Counted from the first letter of the stretch, positions 1 through 5,120 are shown. The stretch is DNA of 7,708 nucleotides from an uncultured Clostridia bacterium (GCA_934670175.1 CAKUOX010000092.1:1-7708); one strand, 5' to 3'. The notes: generated from the sequence alone by a model not told the origin. Translations and numbers: made by a program.

Positions 1-91
1 TTTTTGCTAAAATCCTTCGGATTTCCGGGCGCAAAAACTGCAGGGAAACGATTTTTGCTCTGGAAAATGGGATTTTCCGCTGCAAAAATCG
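1..91. repeat. Two tandem nested hairpins with shared A/T-rich outer arms
   Basis: Two adjacent inverted repeats have the same design. Unit 1 has outer arms TTTTTGC (1-7) and GCAAAAA (31-37) around an inner stem AAATCC (10-15) / GGATTT (19-24). Unit 2 has outer arms CGATTTTTGC (49-58) and GCAAAAATCG (82-91), a 3x3 internal loop, an inner stem GGAAAAT (62-68) / ATTTTCC (72-78) and a GGG loop. The shared TTTTTGC/GCAAAAA arms suggest copies of one intergenic repeat family. The first unit may be cut by the window edge. A short open frame crosses the region on the minus strand but is a by-product of the repeat. The stems are read directly from the sequence; membership in a dispersed repeat family is inferred. 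Confidence 0.6.
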
Positions 92-184
92 CCCCGTGCC
101 CACCGTACACGCCGCTGGGCACGATTGAAGCTTTGAGAGAGCCGAAGCCCTTTCGTGCTCTCTCGACTGCTTGTATGATTCTCA
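92..184 (-). ncRNA. Candidate structured RNA, unplaced family
   Basis: Downstream of a minus-strand extended -10 promoter, this stretch can fold into two hairpins. The first pairs GAGAGAGC with GCTCTCTC (157-164 with 135-142 on the plus strand), with CGAA/TTCG pairing inside (143-146/152-155) and AAGC/GCTT (128-131/169-172) below a small internal loop. The second pairs CGTGCCC (95-101) with GGGCACG (117-123). A run of five U follows about five bases after the second stem on the minus strand, which makes a weak terminator at best. No convincing ORF fits: the only minus-strand frame starts inside the -10 box. I compared it from memory with T-box, 6S, SRP, tmRNA and common riboswitch cores and could not assign it. 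It could be a leader for a gene left of the window or a free small RNA. Confidence 0.35.
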
Positions 185-190
185 GAGATC

Positions 191-219
191 ATTATAGCAT
201 ATATCCGCAGAGAACGTGT
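191..219 (-). promoter_or_regulatory. Extended -10 promoter reading leftward
   Basis: On the minus strand the sequence reads TGCTATAAT (199 down to 191), a perfect extended -10 element (TGn plus TATAAT). The -35 position at 17-bp spacing (214-219, ACACGT) is poor, which is typical of extended -10 or activator-dependent promoters. Transcription would start near 184 and run toward base 1, away from the MATE gene's 3' end. Confidence 0.5.
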
Positions 220-239
220 GGAACAATAAGGAACAATAA
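220..239. repeat. Perfect tandem 10-bp direct repeat upstream of promoter
   Basis: GGAACAATAA occurs twice with no gap (220-229 and 230-239). On the minus strand this reads TTATTGTTCC twice, immediately upstream of the poor -35 region of the extended -10 promoter. Ten-bp periodicity places both copies on the same face of the helix, which suggests two protomers of an activator. It also lies just beyond the MATE stop codon (262-264). The repeat is exact in the sequence; the activator role is inference. Confidence 0.5.
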
Positions 240-261
240 TTCGACAATTGATGCGCTTACA

Positions 262-1575
262 TTACAGCGCCCGCGTGTATTTCCGGATGGCCGCGGCGGC
301 GTAGAGCATCACCAGCAGTTCCGTGATCGGCATGGCCAGCCACAGCGACTGTGCGCCCGTGAGTGCGGGCAGCGCCAATATCAGAATGCCGCTGACGATC
401 AGACCGCGCGCCACAGACACGATGAACGCCGCTCTTGGCTTCATGATCGCCTGAAAATAATAGGTGGAATAGATATTGAACGGCAGCAGCAGGAACGAGA
501 GCGCATAGGCGCGGATGGCGGCGGGCGCCGCGCTCAGTATCTCCGGCGTGGGCTTCATAAAGATACGGATATACAGGTTCGGGCAGAGCAGGCTCAGCGC
601 CGTCCAGAAGATGCCAAAGACCGCCGACGTTATCAGCGCCAGGCGCAGCGTTTCGCGGATCCGCCTGGGCTGGCCCGCGCCGAAATTGGTGGAAATGATC
701 GGCTGTGAGGCCTGCCCGACGCTATATGCGCAGCACTGTACGAAGGTGCTGACGTTGATGATCGGCCCATAGATCGCCAGCGCGTCCGCGTTCAGATATT
801 TCATGATCTGACGGTTGAACAGCACGGTCAGTATGCCCATCGCCACGTCGATGAAGAAGCTGGAAAAGCCGGTGACGGCGATTTCCCGAAGCCTGCGCGG
901 CAGGCGGTCGGGCTTGACCAGCCGCAGCGTGTTTTTGCGGCTTTTGAAGTGCGTCAGCAGCACGATGAAGGAAATGACGCAGCCCATGGCTGTGGCCAGT
1001 CCCGCGCCGTAGATGCCCATGTCACAGGTGAATACGAAGAAATAGTCGCCAAAGACGTTGAAGATACCGCCGGACAGCACGCCCAGCGTCGCAAGGCCGG
1101 GGTTGCCGTCGTTGCGCAGAAATGCCGATAGCATCTGATTGAACAGAAACAGCGGGAAGACGTATTTGATCGGCTGCAGATAACGCTGCGCCAGCGGCAG
1201 CAGCGCGTCGTTTGCGCCGAAGAAGCGCAGTACAGGCGCTTCAAACAGTCCCAGTCCCAGCCAGGATGCGATCGCCAGAATGACCGAGCCGATGATCGAC
1301 GCCGTGAAATACTGCGCATCCTCGCCCTGTTCGCCGCGGCCGCGCGCCGCGCTGAACAGCACGCTGCCGCCGATGCCCATCAGCAGGCCGAGGCTGTATA
1401 TGATGTTCCACACCGGCGCGACCACCGCCAGCGCCGCCGTGCCGTCGGGCCCCTGATACTGGCCGACCATCGCCATATCCACCATGCCGTAAATGCACGA
1501 GATTAGCGCGCTGCCGAAGGCCGCGGACAGGTATTTGAGGTACAGTGGCTTGATTCTGCCGTTGAGTAGATCCAT
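262..1575 (-). CDS. MATE family efflux transporter
   Basis: This is a 437-residue multidrug and toxic compound extrusion protein, a polytopic inner-membrane antiporter that exports cationic drugs or metabolites using a Na+ or H+ gradient. The N-terminal lobe carries the family-typical stretch around residues 30-80 (MVDMAMVGQY, then a Gly-rich helix ending GIGGSVLFSAARG). The C-terminal lobe carries the matching region with GQASQPIIS followed by NFGAGQ, as in DinF/NorM-type members. Hydrophobic segments fit about 12 helices, and the length is usual for the family. The ATG at 1575 is preceded by GGGAGG eight bases upstream. Substrate cannot be told from sequence. Its leader contains an intrinsic terminator and a short upstream ORF, so expression is probably attenuation-controlled. 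No clear terminator follows the stop codon. Confidence 0.93.
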   Translation of the reverse strand: MDLLNGRIKPLYLKYLSAAFGSALISCIYGMVDMAMVGQYQGPDGTAALAVVAPVWNIIYSLGLLMGIGGSVLFSAARGRGEQGEDAQYFTASIIGSVILAIASWLGLGLFEAPVLRFFGANDALLPLAQRYLQPIKYVFPLFLFNQMLSAFLRNDGNPGLATLGVLSGGIFNVFGDYFFVFTCDMGIYGAGLATAMGCVISFIVLLTHFKSRKNTLRLVKPDRLPRRLREIAVTGFSSFFIDVAMGILTVLFNRQIMKYLNADALAIYGPIINVSTFVQCCAYSVGQASQPIISTNFGAGQPRRIRETLRLALITSAVFGIFWTALSLLCPNLYIRIFMKPTPEILSAAPAAIRAYALSFLLLPFNIYSTYYFQAIMKPRAAFIVSVARGLIVSGILILALPALTGAQSLWLAMPITELLVMLYAAAAIRKYTRAL

Positions 1576-1578
1576 TGC

Positions 1579-1650
1579 TTATTCCTCCCATTGAGCACAA
1601 AAAAGCCGGATAAGGAACGGACGTTTCAGTCCGCGCCTTATCCGGCTCAT
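1579..1650 (-). CDS. 23-codon leader peptide upstream of MATE gene
   Basis: An upstream ORF begins with ATG at 1650 behind AAGGA (1655-1659) and ends with TAA at 1581-1579, three bases before the MATE start codon. The peptide starts MSRIRRGLKR and ends CAQWEE; it is Arg-rich (five Arg, one Lys). Codons 2-5 are exactly the 5' arm of the leader terminator, and codons 12-16 are its 3' arm. R-I-R at residues 3-5 fits the +x+ (Arg/Lys-x-Arg/Lys) pattern known to promote macrolide-dependent ribosome arrest. A ribosome held on the early codons would mask the 5' arm, block the terminator and allow MATE transcription. The stop codon overlaps the region of the MATE ribosome binding site, so translation may also be coupled. 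The ORF is too short to prove by coding statistics; its position and ribosome binding site are the support. Confidence 0.6.
   Translation of the reverse strand: MSRIRRGLKRPFLIRLFCAQWEE
1599..1647 (-). terminator. Intrinsic terminator inside MATE leader (attenuator)
   Basis: On the minus strand a 12-bp perfect stem AGCCGGATAAGG / CCTTATCCGGCT (1636-1647 with 1604-1615) encloses a second stem CGGAC/GTCCG (1629-1633 with 1618-1622) and a six-base loop. A six-U run (1599-1604, sharing one base with the stem) follows at once. It lies between the only good promoter (1692-1719) and the MATE start. Just 23 bases separate the U-run from the start codon, leaving no room for another promoter. Every MATE transcript must therefore read through it. 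It would also stop leftward readthrough from the dehydrogenase gene. Confidence 0.88.
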
Positions 1651-1691
1651 CGCTTCCTTGAACGATTCGCCCTCCGACGAACACTGCTGCT

Positions 1692-1719
1692 ATTCTAGCA
1701 GAAGTATTCAAAATGTCAA
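1692..1719 (-). promoter_or_regulatory. MATE promoter with dyad over the -10 box
   Basis: The minus strand has TTGACA (1714-1719), a 16-bp spacer and TAGAAT (1692-1697), with a start expected near 1685 and about 34 bases to the leader-peptide ATG. An inverted repeat CTGCTA-TTC-TAGCAG (1687-1701) is centred on the -10 box and is a candidate repressor operator. The promoter matches consensus well; the operator is inferred. Confidence 0.75.
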
Positions 1720-1806
1720 GCGATATAACCGAGATTTCACCTTTGGCAGGCGGCGTTTCTCATCGGATTATCACCGAAATGACGGCGCGCATTCATGCGC
1801 CATGCG

Positions 1807-1812
1807 TATAAT
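1807..1812 (+). promoter_or_regulatory. Candidate -10 box for DUF368 gene
   Basis: A perfect TATAAT sits 34 bases before the DUF368 start. At 17-bp spacing the -35 position (1784-1789) is GGCGCG, a poor match that lies in a GGCGC/GCGCC dyad (1784-1788/1797-1801). The promoter is plausible but weak, or it needs a regulator bound at the dyad. Confidence 0.4.
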
Positions 1813-1846
1813 AGGCGCCGTTATCAGAAAAACGGGGGGATAGAAT

Positions 1847-2212
1847 ATGCGTGTATTTCAGGGATTCATGATGGCGCTGGCGGACAGTGTTCCCGGCGTG
1901 TCCGGCGGCACCGTCGCGTTTCTGATGGGCTTTTACGATGCGCTGATCGGCGCGCTGCTGGGGCTGCTGGGCTTCGTGCGGCTGCTGAATCGGGCGCTGA
2001 AGCGCCGCCGCGCGCAGGTCATGTACGCGGTGCTGGGCATGATGGCCGCCTCGCTCTACGCCGTGGTCATGGGGCCGACCACGCTGGATGTGCCGCAGCC
2101 CGCGCTGTCTGCCGGAAATTTCAGCATTCTGTGGTTCCTGACCGGCTGCGGCGTGATCGCCGCCTTTCTGGGCTTTGAGCGCGCAGCGAACCGGAAGGCG
2201 GCGCGCCGCTGA
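1847..2212 (+). CDS. DUF368 (PopT-like) membrane protein, internally deleted
   Basis: DUF368 proteins are polytopic membrane proteins, usually about 260-310 residues; some (PopT) are undecaprenyl-phosphate translocases that recycle the cell-wall lipid carrier. This one has 121 residues. Residues 1-37 match the family N-terminus, with the hallmark PGVSGGT at 16-22 and GFYDALIGAL following. From about residue 43 (FVRLL) the sequence matches the family C-terminus, including YAVVMGPTTLDVP near 71-83 and a last hydrophobic helix at 92-110. The central helices and the second PG(I/V)SGST half-motif are absent. The join is in frame and the normal C-terminus and stop are kept. A perfect tandem 9-bp repeat (1954-1971) marks the join. 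GGGGGG lies eight bases before the ATG as a weak ribosome binding site. It is probably a decayed or non-transporting derivative, but a functional mini-protein or an assembly collapse cannot be excluded. The family assignment and missing segment rest on recalled family sequences. Confidence 0.75.
   Translation: MRVFQGFMMALADSVPGVSGGTVAFLMGFYDALIGALLGLLGFVRLLNRALKRRRAQVMYAVLGMMAASLYAVVMGPTTLDVPQPALSAGNFSILWFLTGCGVIAAFLGFERAANRKAARR
1954..1971 (+). repeat. Perfect 9-bp tandem repeat at DUF368 join
   Basis: GCTGCTGGG is repeated without a gap (1954-1962, 1963-1971), exactly where the N-terminal family segment gives way to the C-terminal one. Short direct repeats are common deletion endpoints through slippage or short-homology recombination. 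This may be the scar of the missing segment, or a chance repeat of Leu/Gly codons. Confidence 0.45.
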
Positions 2213-3172
2213 TTATTTATCGTTATCGTACCGGTAGAAGCCCTCGCCGGCGGCGCAGCCGAGCTTGCCCGCATCCAGATATTTTTGAAGCATCGCGTCC
2301 ATCCCGCGGAAATTATACGGGGCGAGGAAGCGCGGAATTTTCACATACTGCTTGACGATGTTGTGCGCGGTGGTCAGCCCCACGGTGTCGAGAATCTGGA
2401 ACGGCCCCTTCGGCGCGCCCGTGCCCAGCGTCCACGCGCGGTCGATGCTTTCCGGATCCGAAACGCCGTTTACATACAGATCCATGGCGGAGAACAGAAA
2501 CGGCACGAGCATGGAATTGAGCAGATACCCCGATTTTTCCTTGCGAACGGGCAGCGGCACCATGCGCAGCTGCCGGGCGAAATCCATGATCGCATCGAAT
2601 GCCGATCCATCGGTCTCCGGCTGCGCCATGATTTCCGCCGTGTTGTTTTTCCAGATGGAATTGGCGAAATGCAGCGCGAGGTACCTGTCCGGCCGGCCCG
2701 TGTATTTTGCGAGCTTTGAGGGCAGCAGCGTGGAGGAATTCGTTACCAGAATGGTCTTTTCCGGCAGCACCGGCGCGAGCTTTTTGTAGAAGGCGATCTT
2801 ATCGTCAATGTTTTCAGCCATGGATTCGATTAGCAGGTCGGCGCCCTCGACCGCTTTGGCGAGATCCAGCTCCAGATGAATTGATGCCGCCGCCGCTTCC
2901 ACGCGCGCGGCGCATTTTTCTGCGTCGAAATCGTCGTAGTCCGCGATGCCGCAAGCCCAGATCTGTTTGCTTTTGTCATCCGGCGCGGCCATGGCCTGGA
3001 TCGTGCTCAGATAGGTTTCCTTCAGATGCGCGAGCTTTGGCTGCGTCCTGCCGATGCTGCCCTCGCTGCGCAGCCAGATGGTCACATTAAAGCCGCAATA
3101 TGCAGCCTGAAATGCAATCTGACTTCCCAAAACGCCGCCGCCTGCGACCACGATATTCTTGAATTCCTTCAT
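2213..3172 (-). CDS. 3-hydroxyacyl-CoA dehydrogenase family protein
   Basis: The product is a 319-residue soluble NAD-dependent dehydrogenase of the 3-hydroxyacyl/3-hydroxybutyryl-CoA dehydrogenase family, which interconverts 3-hydroxyacyl-CoA and 3-oxoacyl-CoA. A Rossmann fold opens with GGGVLGSQ at 11-18. Candidate catalytic residues are all present: Ser in TNSST (144-148), His168 in LHFANSIW, Glu180 in TAEIM and Asn219 in GYLLNSM. The usual HFFNP is replaced by HFANS, which marks a divergent subfamily. The C-terminal helical domain has KGPFQILDTVGL (255-266) and ends with KLGCAAGEGFYRY (303-315). The ATG at 3172 is chosen over one 13 codons upstream because GGGAG lies nine bases before it and the Rossmann strand follows at once. 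No thiolase, crotonase or acyl-CoA dehydrogenase gene is nearby, so the pathway (butyrate/fatty acid or another hydroxyacid) is open. Its stop codon abuts that of the convergent DUF368 gene. Confidence 0.9.
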   Translation of the reverse strand: MKEFKNIVVAGGGVLGSQIAFQAAYCGFNVTIWLRSEGSIGRTQPKLAHLKETYLSTIQAMAAPDDKSKQIWACGIADYDDFDAEKCAARVEAAAASIHLELDLAKAVEGADLLIESMAENIDDKIAFYKKLAPVLPEKTILVTNSSTLLPSKLAKYTGRPDRYLALHFANSIWKNNTAEIMAQPETDGSAFDAIMDFARQLRMVPLPVRKEKSGYLLNSMLVPFLFSAMDLYVNGVSDPESIDRAWTLGTGAPKGPFQILDTVGLTTAHNIVKQYVKIPRFLAPYNFRGMDAMLQKYLDAGKLGCAAGEGFYRYDNDK

Positions 3173-3251
3173 ATCCTTCAGCTCCCTTCCATGCCTTGTC
3201 CGCATTTGCATTGCTTAATTCTATGCTCGTTTTGAGCCGCTCAACGCTCAT

Positions 3252-3280
3252 AATATATCACTATAATTAATCAATGTCAA
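3252..3280 (-). promoter_or_regulatory. Near-consensus promoter of dehydrogenase gene, with repeats
   Basis: The minus strand has TTGACA (3275-3280), exactly 17 bp, then TATATT (3252-3257). The start is near 3244, giving about 72 bases of leader. It lies in an AT-rich island (about 3245-3310). A dyad TCAAT/ATTGA (3277-3281/3288-3292) overlaps the -35 box. A 9-bp direct repeat TATAATTAA occurs at 3262-3270 and 3293-3301, 31 bp apart (about three helical turns). These are possible regulator sites. The promoter itself is well supported. Confidence 0.78.
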
Positions 3281-3301
3281 TCTATTTATTGATATAATTA
3301 A

Positions 3302-3451
3302 ATATTTAACCTGCATTGGCGGTGCTTTACACTTGCGGGACATAAAAGCTGCGGCGCGTGCCGCTGCGCGGCGGGGCCTGCGGGGGTTGTCAGTGGCTCG
3401 GGTTCGAGAAGGCTTGGGCTCTTTTAAGCGCTTCTGTTTTTTCAATAGACT
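3302..3451. other. Intergenic stretch without a recognised gene
   Basis: This is the remainder of the 345-bp gap between the flotillin stop and the dehydrogenase start. It changes from AT-rich to GC-rich, with small inverted repeats such as GCGGC/GCCGC and a CTCG-GGTT-CGAG palindrome. Open frames cross it on both strands but have low-complexity Arg/Ala composition, no ribosome binding site and no recognisable domain. A TTCGA-containing stretch resembles a tRNA T-loop, but no acceptor or anticodon stem can be formed. Confidence 0.5.
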
Positions 3452-3488
3452 GGGGGCGGTACGAGACAAAAAGTCTCGTACCGCCCCC
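3452..3488 (-). terminator. 16-bp perfect hairpin after flotillin gene
   Basis: GGGGGCGGTACGAGAC (3452-3467) and its exact complement (3473-3488) flank a five-base A/U loop. On the minus strand it begins 30 bases after the flotillin stop and is very likely the end or 3' protection of that transcript. No U-run follows on either strand, so it is not a classical intrinsic terminator. It may instead block exonucleases or be a copy of an intergenic repeat. Confidence 0.6.
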
Positions 3489-3517
3489 CGACTGTCGAGA
3501 GAATCGGTGATCCGGTG

Positions 3518-4966
3518 TCAGGCCTCGGGCGTTTCGTCCGCAGGCGCTGCATCCGTATTTTTTTCAGGTGCTTCAGGTGCTTCGACATGGCGGCCGACCA
3601 GCCCGCCAGATGCGACCATGCCCAGCATCTTTGGAATATCCAGGTTCGTGGCGGCCTTGATCGCCTCGAACGACTGCATCATCGATCCGGTCATATCGCG
3701 GGTAAGGCCAGTGGCTGCGCCCTCGCCAAACATGATGATCTTTTCCGTCTGGCCGAGCGGTTCACCGATCGCGCGGGCGACCTCGGGCAGCTTGTTCACC
3801 ACCATTTCGAGCATTGCGGCCTGGCCGTAGAGCTGCATGGCCTCGGCCTTGAGGCGGATGGCCTCGGCCTCGGCGCGCCCCTTCATTTCGATGGCCTCGG
3901 CGGCCTTCTGGGATTCGTAGAGCTCGGCGTCCGCCTTAGCCTGGCGCTCGAAGCGCTCAGCTTCGGCGCAGGCGATGCGCGCGTCCTTTTCGGCGTTCGC
4001 CTTTTCGCGGATCTCCACGTTCAGGCGCTCGCGCTCGATCTCAACCTGCTGCTTTTTCAGCTCGGTTTCCTTTTGCAGGCGCGTCATTTCGGCGGCGGCG
4101 CGCTCGGTCTCGTAGGTCTTGCGGATGCGCTCCTGTTCGATCTTGTAGGCCTCGTCCGCCTTGGCCTTTTCCTGGTCGGATTCGATCTTGTAGGCGGCCT
4201 TGCGCAGCTCGAGCTCCTTGTTCTGCTCGGCGATGATGGCCTGCGCCTCGATCTCGGCCTTGTGGCCCTCCTGCTCGGCCTTGGCGCGCGCGATCTTGGC
4301 GTCGCGCTCCTTGTCCACGATGTTCTGCAGGGCCATGGTCTCGATCACGTTGTTGTCCTTATCCGAGAAATTCTGGATCGTCAGGTTGATGATCTCCAGA
4401 CCCATGTTGCCCATGTCGGACATGGCGGCCTTGATGGATTCCTGCGCGAACTTATCGCGGTTCTGCACCAGCTCGGCAATGGTCATCTGGCCGATGATCT
4501 CGCGCATATTGCCCTCGAGCACGTCCTTGGCCAGCGCCTTGATGTGGTTGGCGTCGTAGTGGAGCAGCTGCTCCGCCGCCGTGGCGATGGACAGGTCGTC
4601 CGAACCGATCTTGATGTTGGCCACGGCGTCTACCAGCACGGAAATGTATTCCTTGGTGGGCACGGGCTGCGCCGTTTTGATGTCCACCTGCATCAGGCAC
4701 ATATCCAGCTTGTCGATGCGTTCCACGGCGGGGATCCAGAAGGTCGCGCCGCCGCGCACGATGCGGTAGCCGAATTTCTTTACGGAGATCGTGCCGTCAT
4801 GATTGCGCACCTTGTAGCGCCGCCTGAGAAAGCCGGAAATAATCAGCGCCGTATCCGGCGGGGCGACCTTATAGCGCGGCAGAAATTTGATCAGAACGAT
4901 GATGATGATAATGCCGATCGGCAGCCAGTACCAGTACGGGAGCAGGCTTTCCAGATTGAAGCCCAT
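3518..4966 (-). CDS. Flotillin / SPFH-domain membrane scaffold protein (FloT/YuaG-like)
   Basis: The product is a 482-residue flotillin-like protein that oligomerises on the cytoplasmic membrane and organises functional membrane microdomains. A single N-terminal membrane segment (about 9-29, with a run of Ile) is followed by the SPFH/band-7 domain (about 30-200). A long charged coiled coil rich in Glu, Ala and Lys (about 200-400) contains AEAx repeats near AEAIEMKGRAEAEAIRLKAEA. The conserved flotillin C-terminal region includes LTRDMTGSMMQSFEAIK, and an Ala/Pro/Glu tail ends the protein. Length and order match FloT of Bacillus (about 500 residues). The ATG at 4966 is preferred over an in-frame GTG at 4975, because that GTG lies inside the ribosome binding site AAGAGGTG, eight bases from the ATG. 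The usual NfeD-type partner (YuaF) is not adjacent in this window. Promoter at 5002-5031. Confidence 0.93.
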   Translation of the reverse strand: MGFNLESLLPYWYWLPIGIIIIIVLIKFLPRYKVAPPDTALIISGFLRRRYKVRNHDGTISVKKFGYRIVRGGATFWIPAVERIDKLDMCLMQVDIKTAQPVPTKEYISVLVDAVANIKIGSDDLSIATAAEQLLHYDANHIKALAKDVLEGNMREIIGQMTIAELVQNRDKFAQESIKAAMSDMGNMGLEIINLTIQNFSDKDNNVIETMALQNIVDKERDAKIARAKAEQEGHKAEIEAQAIIAEQNKELELRKAAYKIESDQEKAKADEAYKIEQERIRKTYETERAAAEMTRLQKETELKKQQVEIERERLNVEIREKANAEKDARIACAEAERFERQAKADAELYESQKAAEAIEMKGRAEAEAIRLKAEAMQLYGQAAMLEMVVNKLPEVARAIGEPLGQTEKIIMFGEGAATGLTRDMTGSMMQSFEAIKAATNLDIPKMLGMVASGGLVGRHVEAPEAPEKNTDAAPADETPEA

Positions 4967-5001
4967 GCAGTTCACCTCTTTGTAAATTAATATTCATGTA
5001 A

Positions 5002-5031
5002 ATAGTAGCATACATGCTGGCGATCTGTCAA
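5002..5031 (-). promoter_or_regulatory. Flotillin promoter
   Basis: The minus strand has TTGACA (5026-5031), an 18-bp spacer and TACTAT (5002-5007), about 29 bases of leader before the ATG. A dyad AGCAT-AC-ATGCT (5007-5018) sits in the spacer and could be an operator. The -35 is perfect and the -10 moderate. Confidence 0.6.
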
Positions 5032-5062
5032 CGTAAACTTCAAATTTGCCGCGCATCTGTCT

Positions 5063-5089
5063 GTTTTGGGTGCGCTTGGCTGCCAAAAC
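5063..5089. repeat. Inverted repeat between divergent promoters
   Basis: GTTTTGG (5063-5069) and CCAAAAC (5083-5089) are exact complements around a 13-base centre, and a second dyad TTGGC-T-GCCAA (5076-5086) overlaps the right arm. The element lies just upstream of the acyltransferase -35 box and about 30 bp upstream of the flotillin -35 box. It is a candidate site for a shared regulator. Confidence 0.4.
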
Positions 5090-5091
5090 GC

Positions 5092-5120
5092 TTTACAAGC
5101 CGCCGAAGCTGTTATAAAAT
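5092..5120 (+). promoter_or_regulatory. Acyltransferase promoter
   Basis: TTTACA (5092-5097), a 17-bp spacer and TAAAAT (5115-5120) each match consensus at five of six positions. The start is near 5127, leaving about 33 bases to the start codon, including the ribosome binding site AGGAGG. Confidence 0.65.

Noticed and set aside
7..192. 61-codon minus-strand ORF in the left intergenic region
   Set aside because: Its start codon lies within the -10 box of the only nearby promoter, it has no ribosome binding site, and its C-terminal half is a translation of the hairpin repeats.
1604..1647. MATE leader read as a small-ligand riboswitch
   Set aside because: Only about 35 bases lie between the transcription start and the terminator, with no recognisable aptamer core; the upstream ORF explains the layout better.
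3380..3445. Possible tRNA (GGTTCGA and a downstream T-run)
   Set aside because: No acceptor, D or anticodon stem can be paired around it; the TTCGA lies in a simple CTCG/CGAG palindrome.
3837..3905. Repeated GCCTCGGC units suggesting a repeat array
   Set aside because: They are codons of the Ala-Glu-Ala repeats in the flotillin coiled coil, with no constant unit and spacer length.
3515..4990. Very long plus-strand open frame (491 codons) antisense to flotillin
   Set aside because: It mirrors the flotillin gene. The open frame arises from the repetitive Glu/Ala/Lys codons of the coiled coil, has no recognisable domain, and the minus-strand product is clearly the real one.
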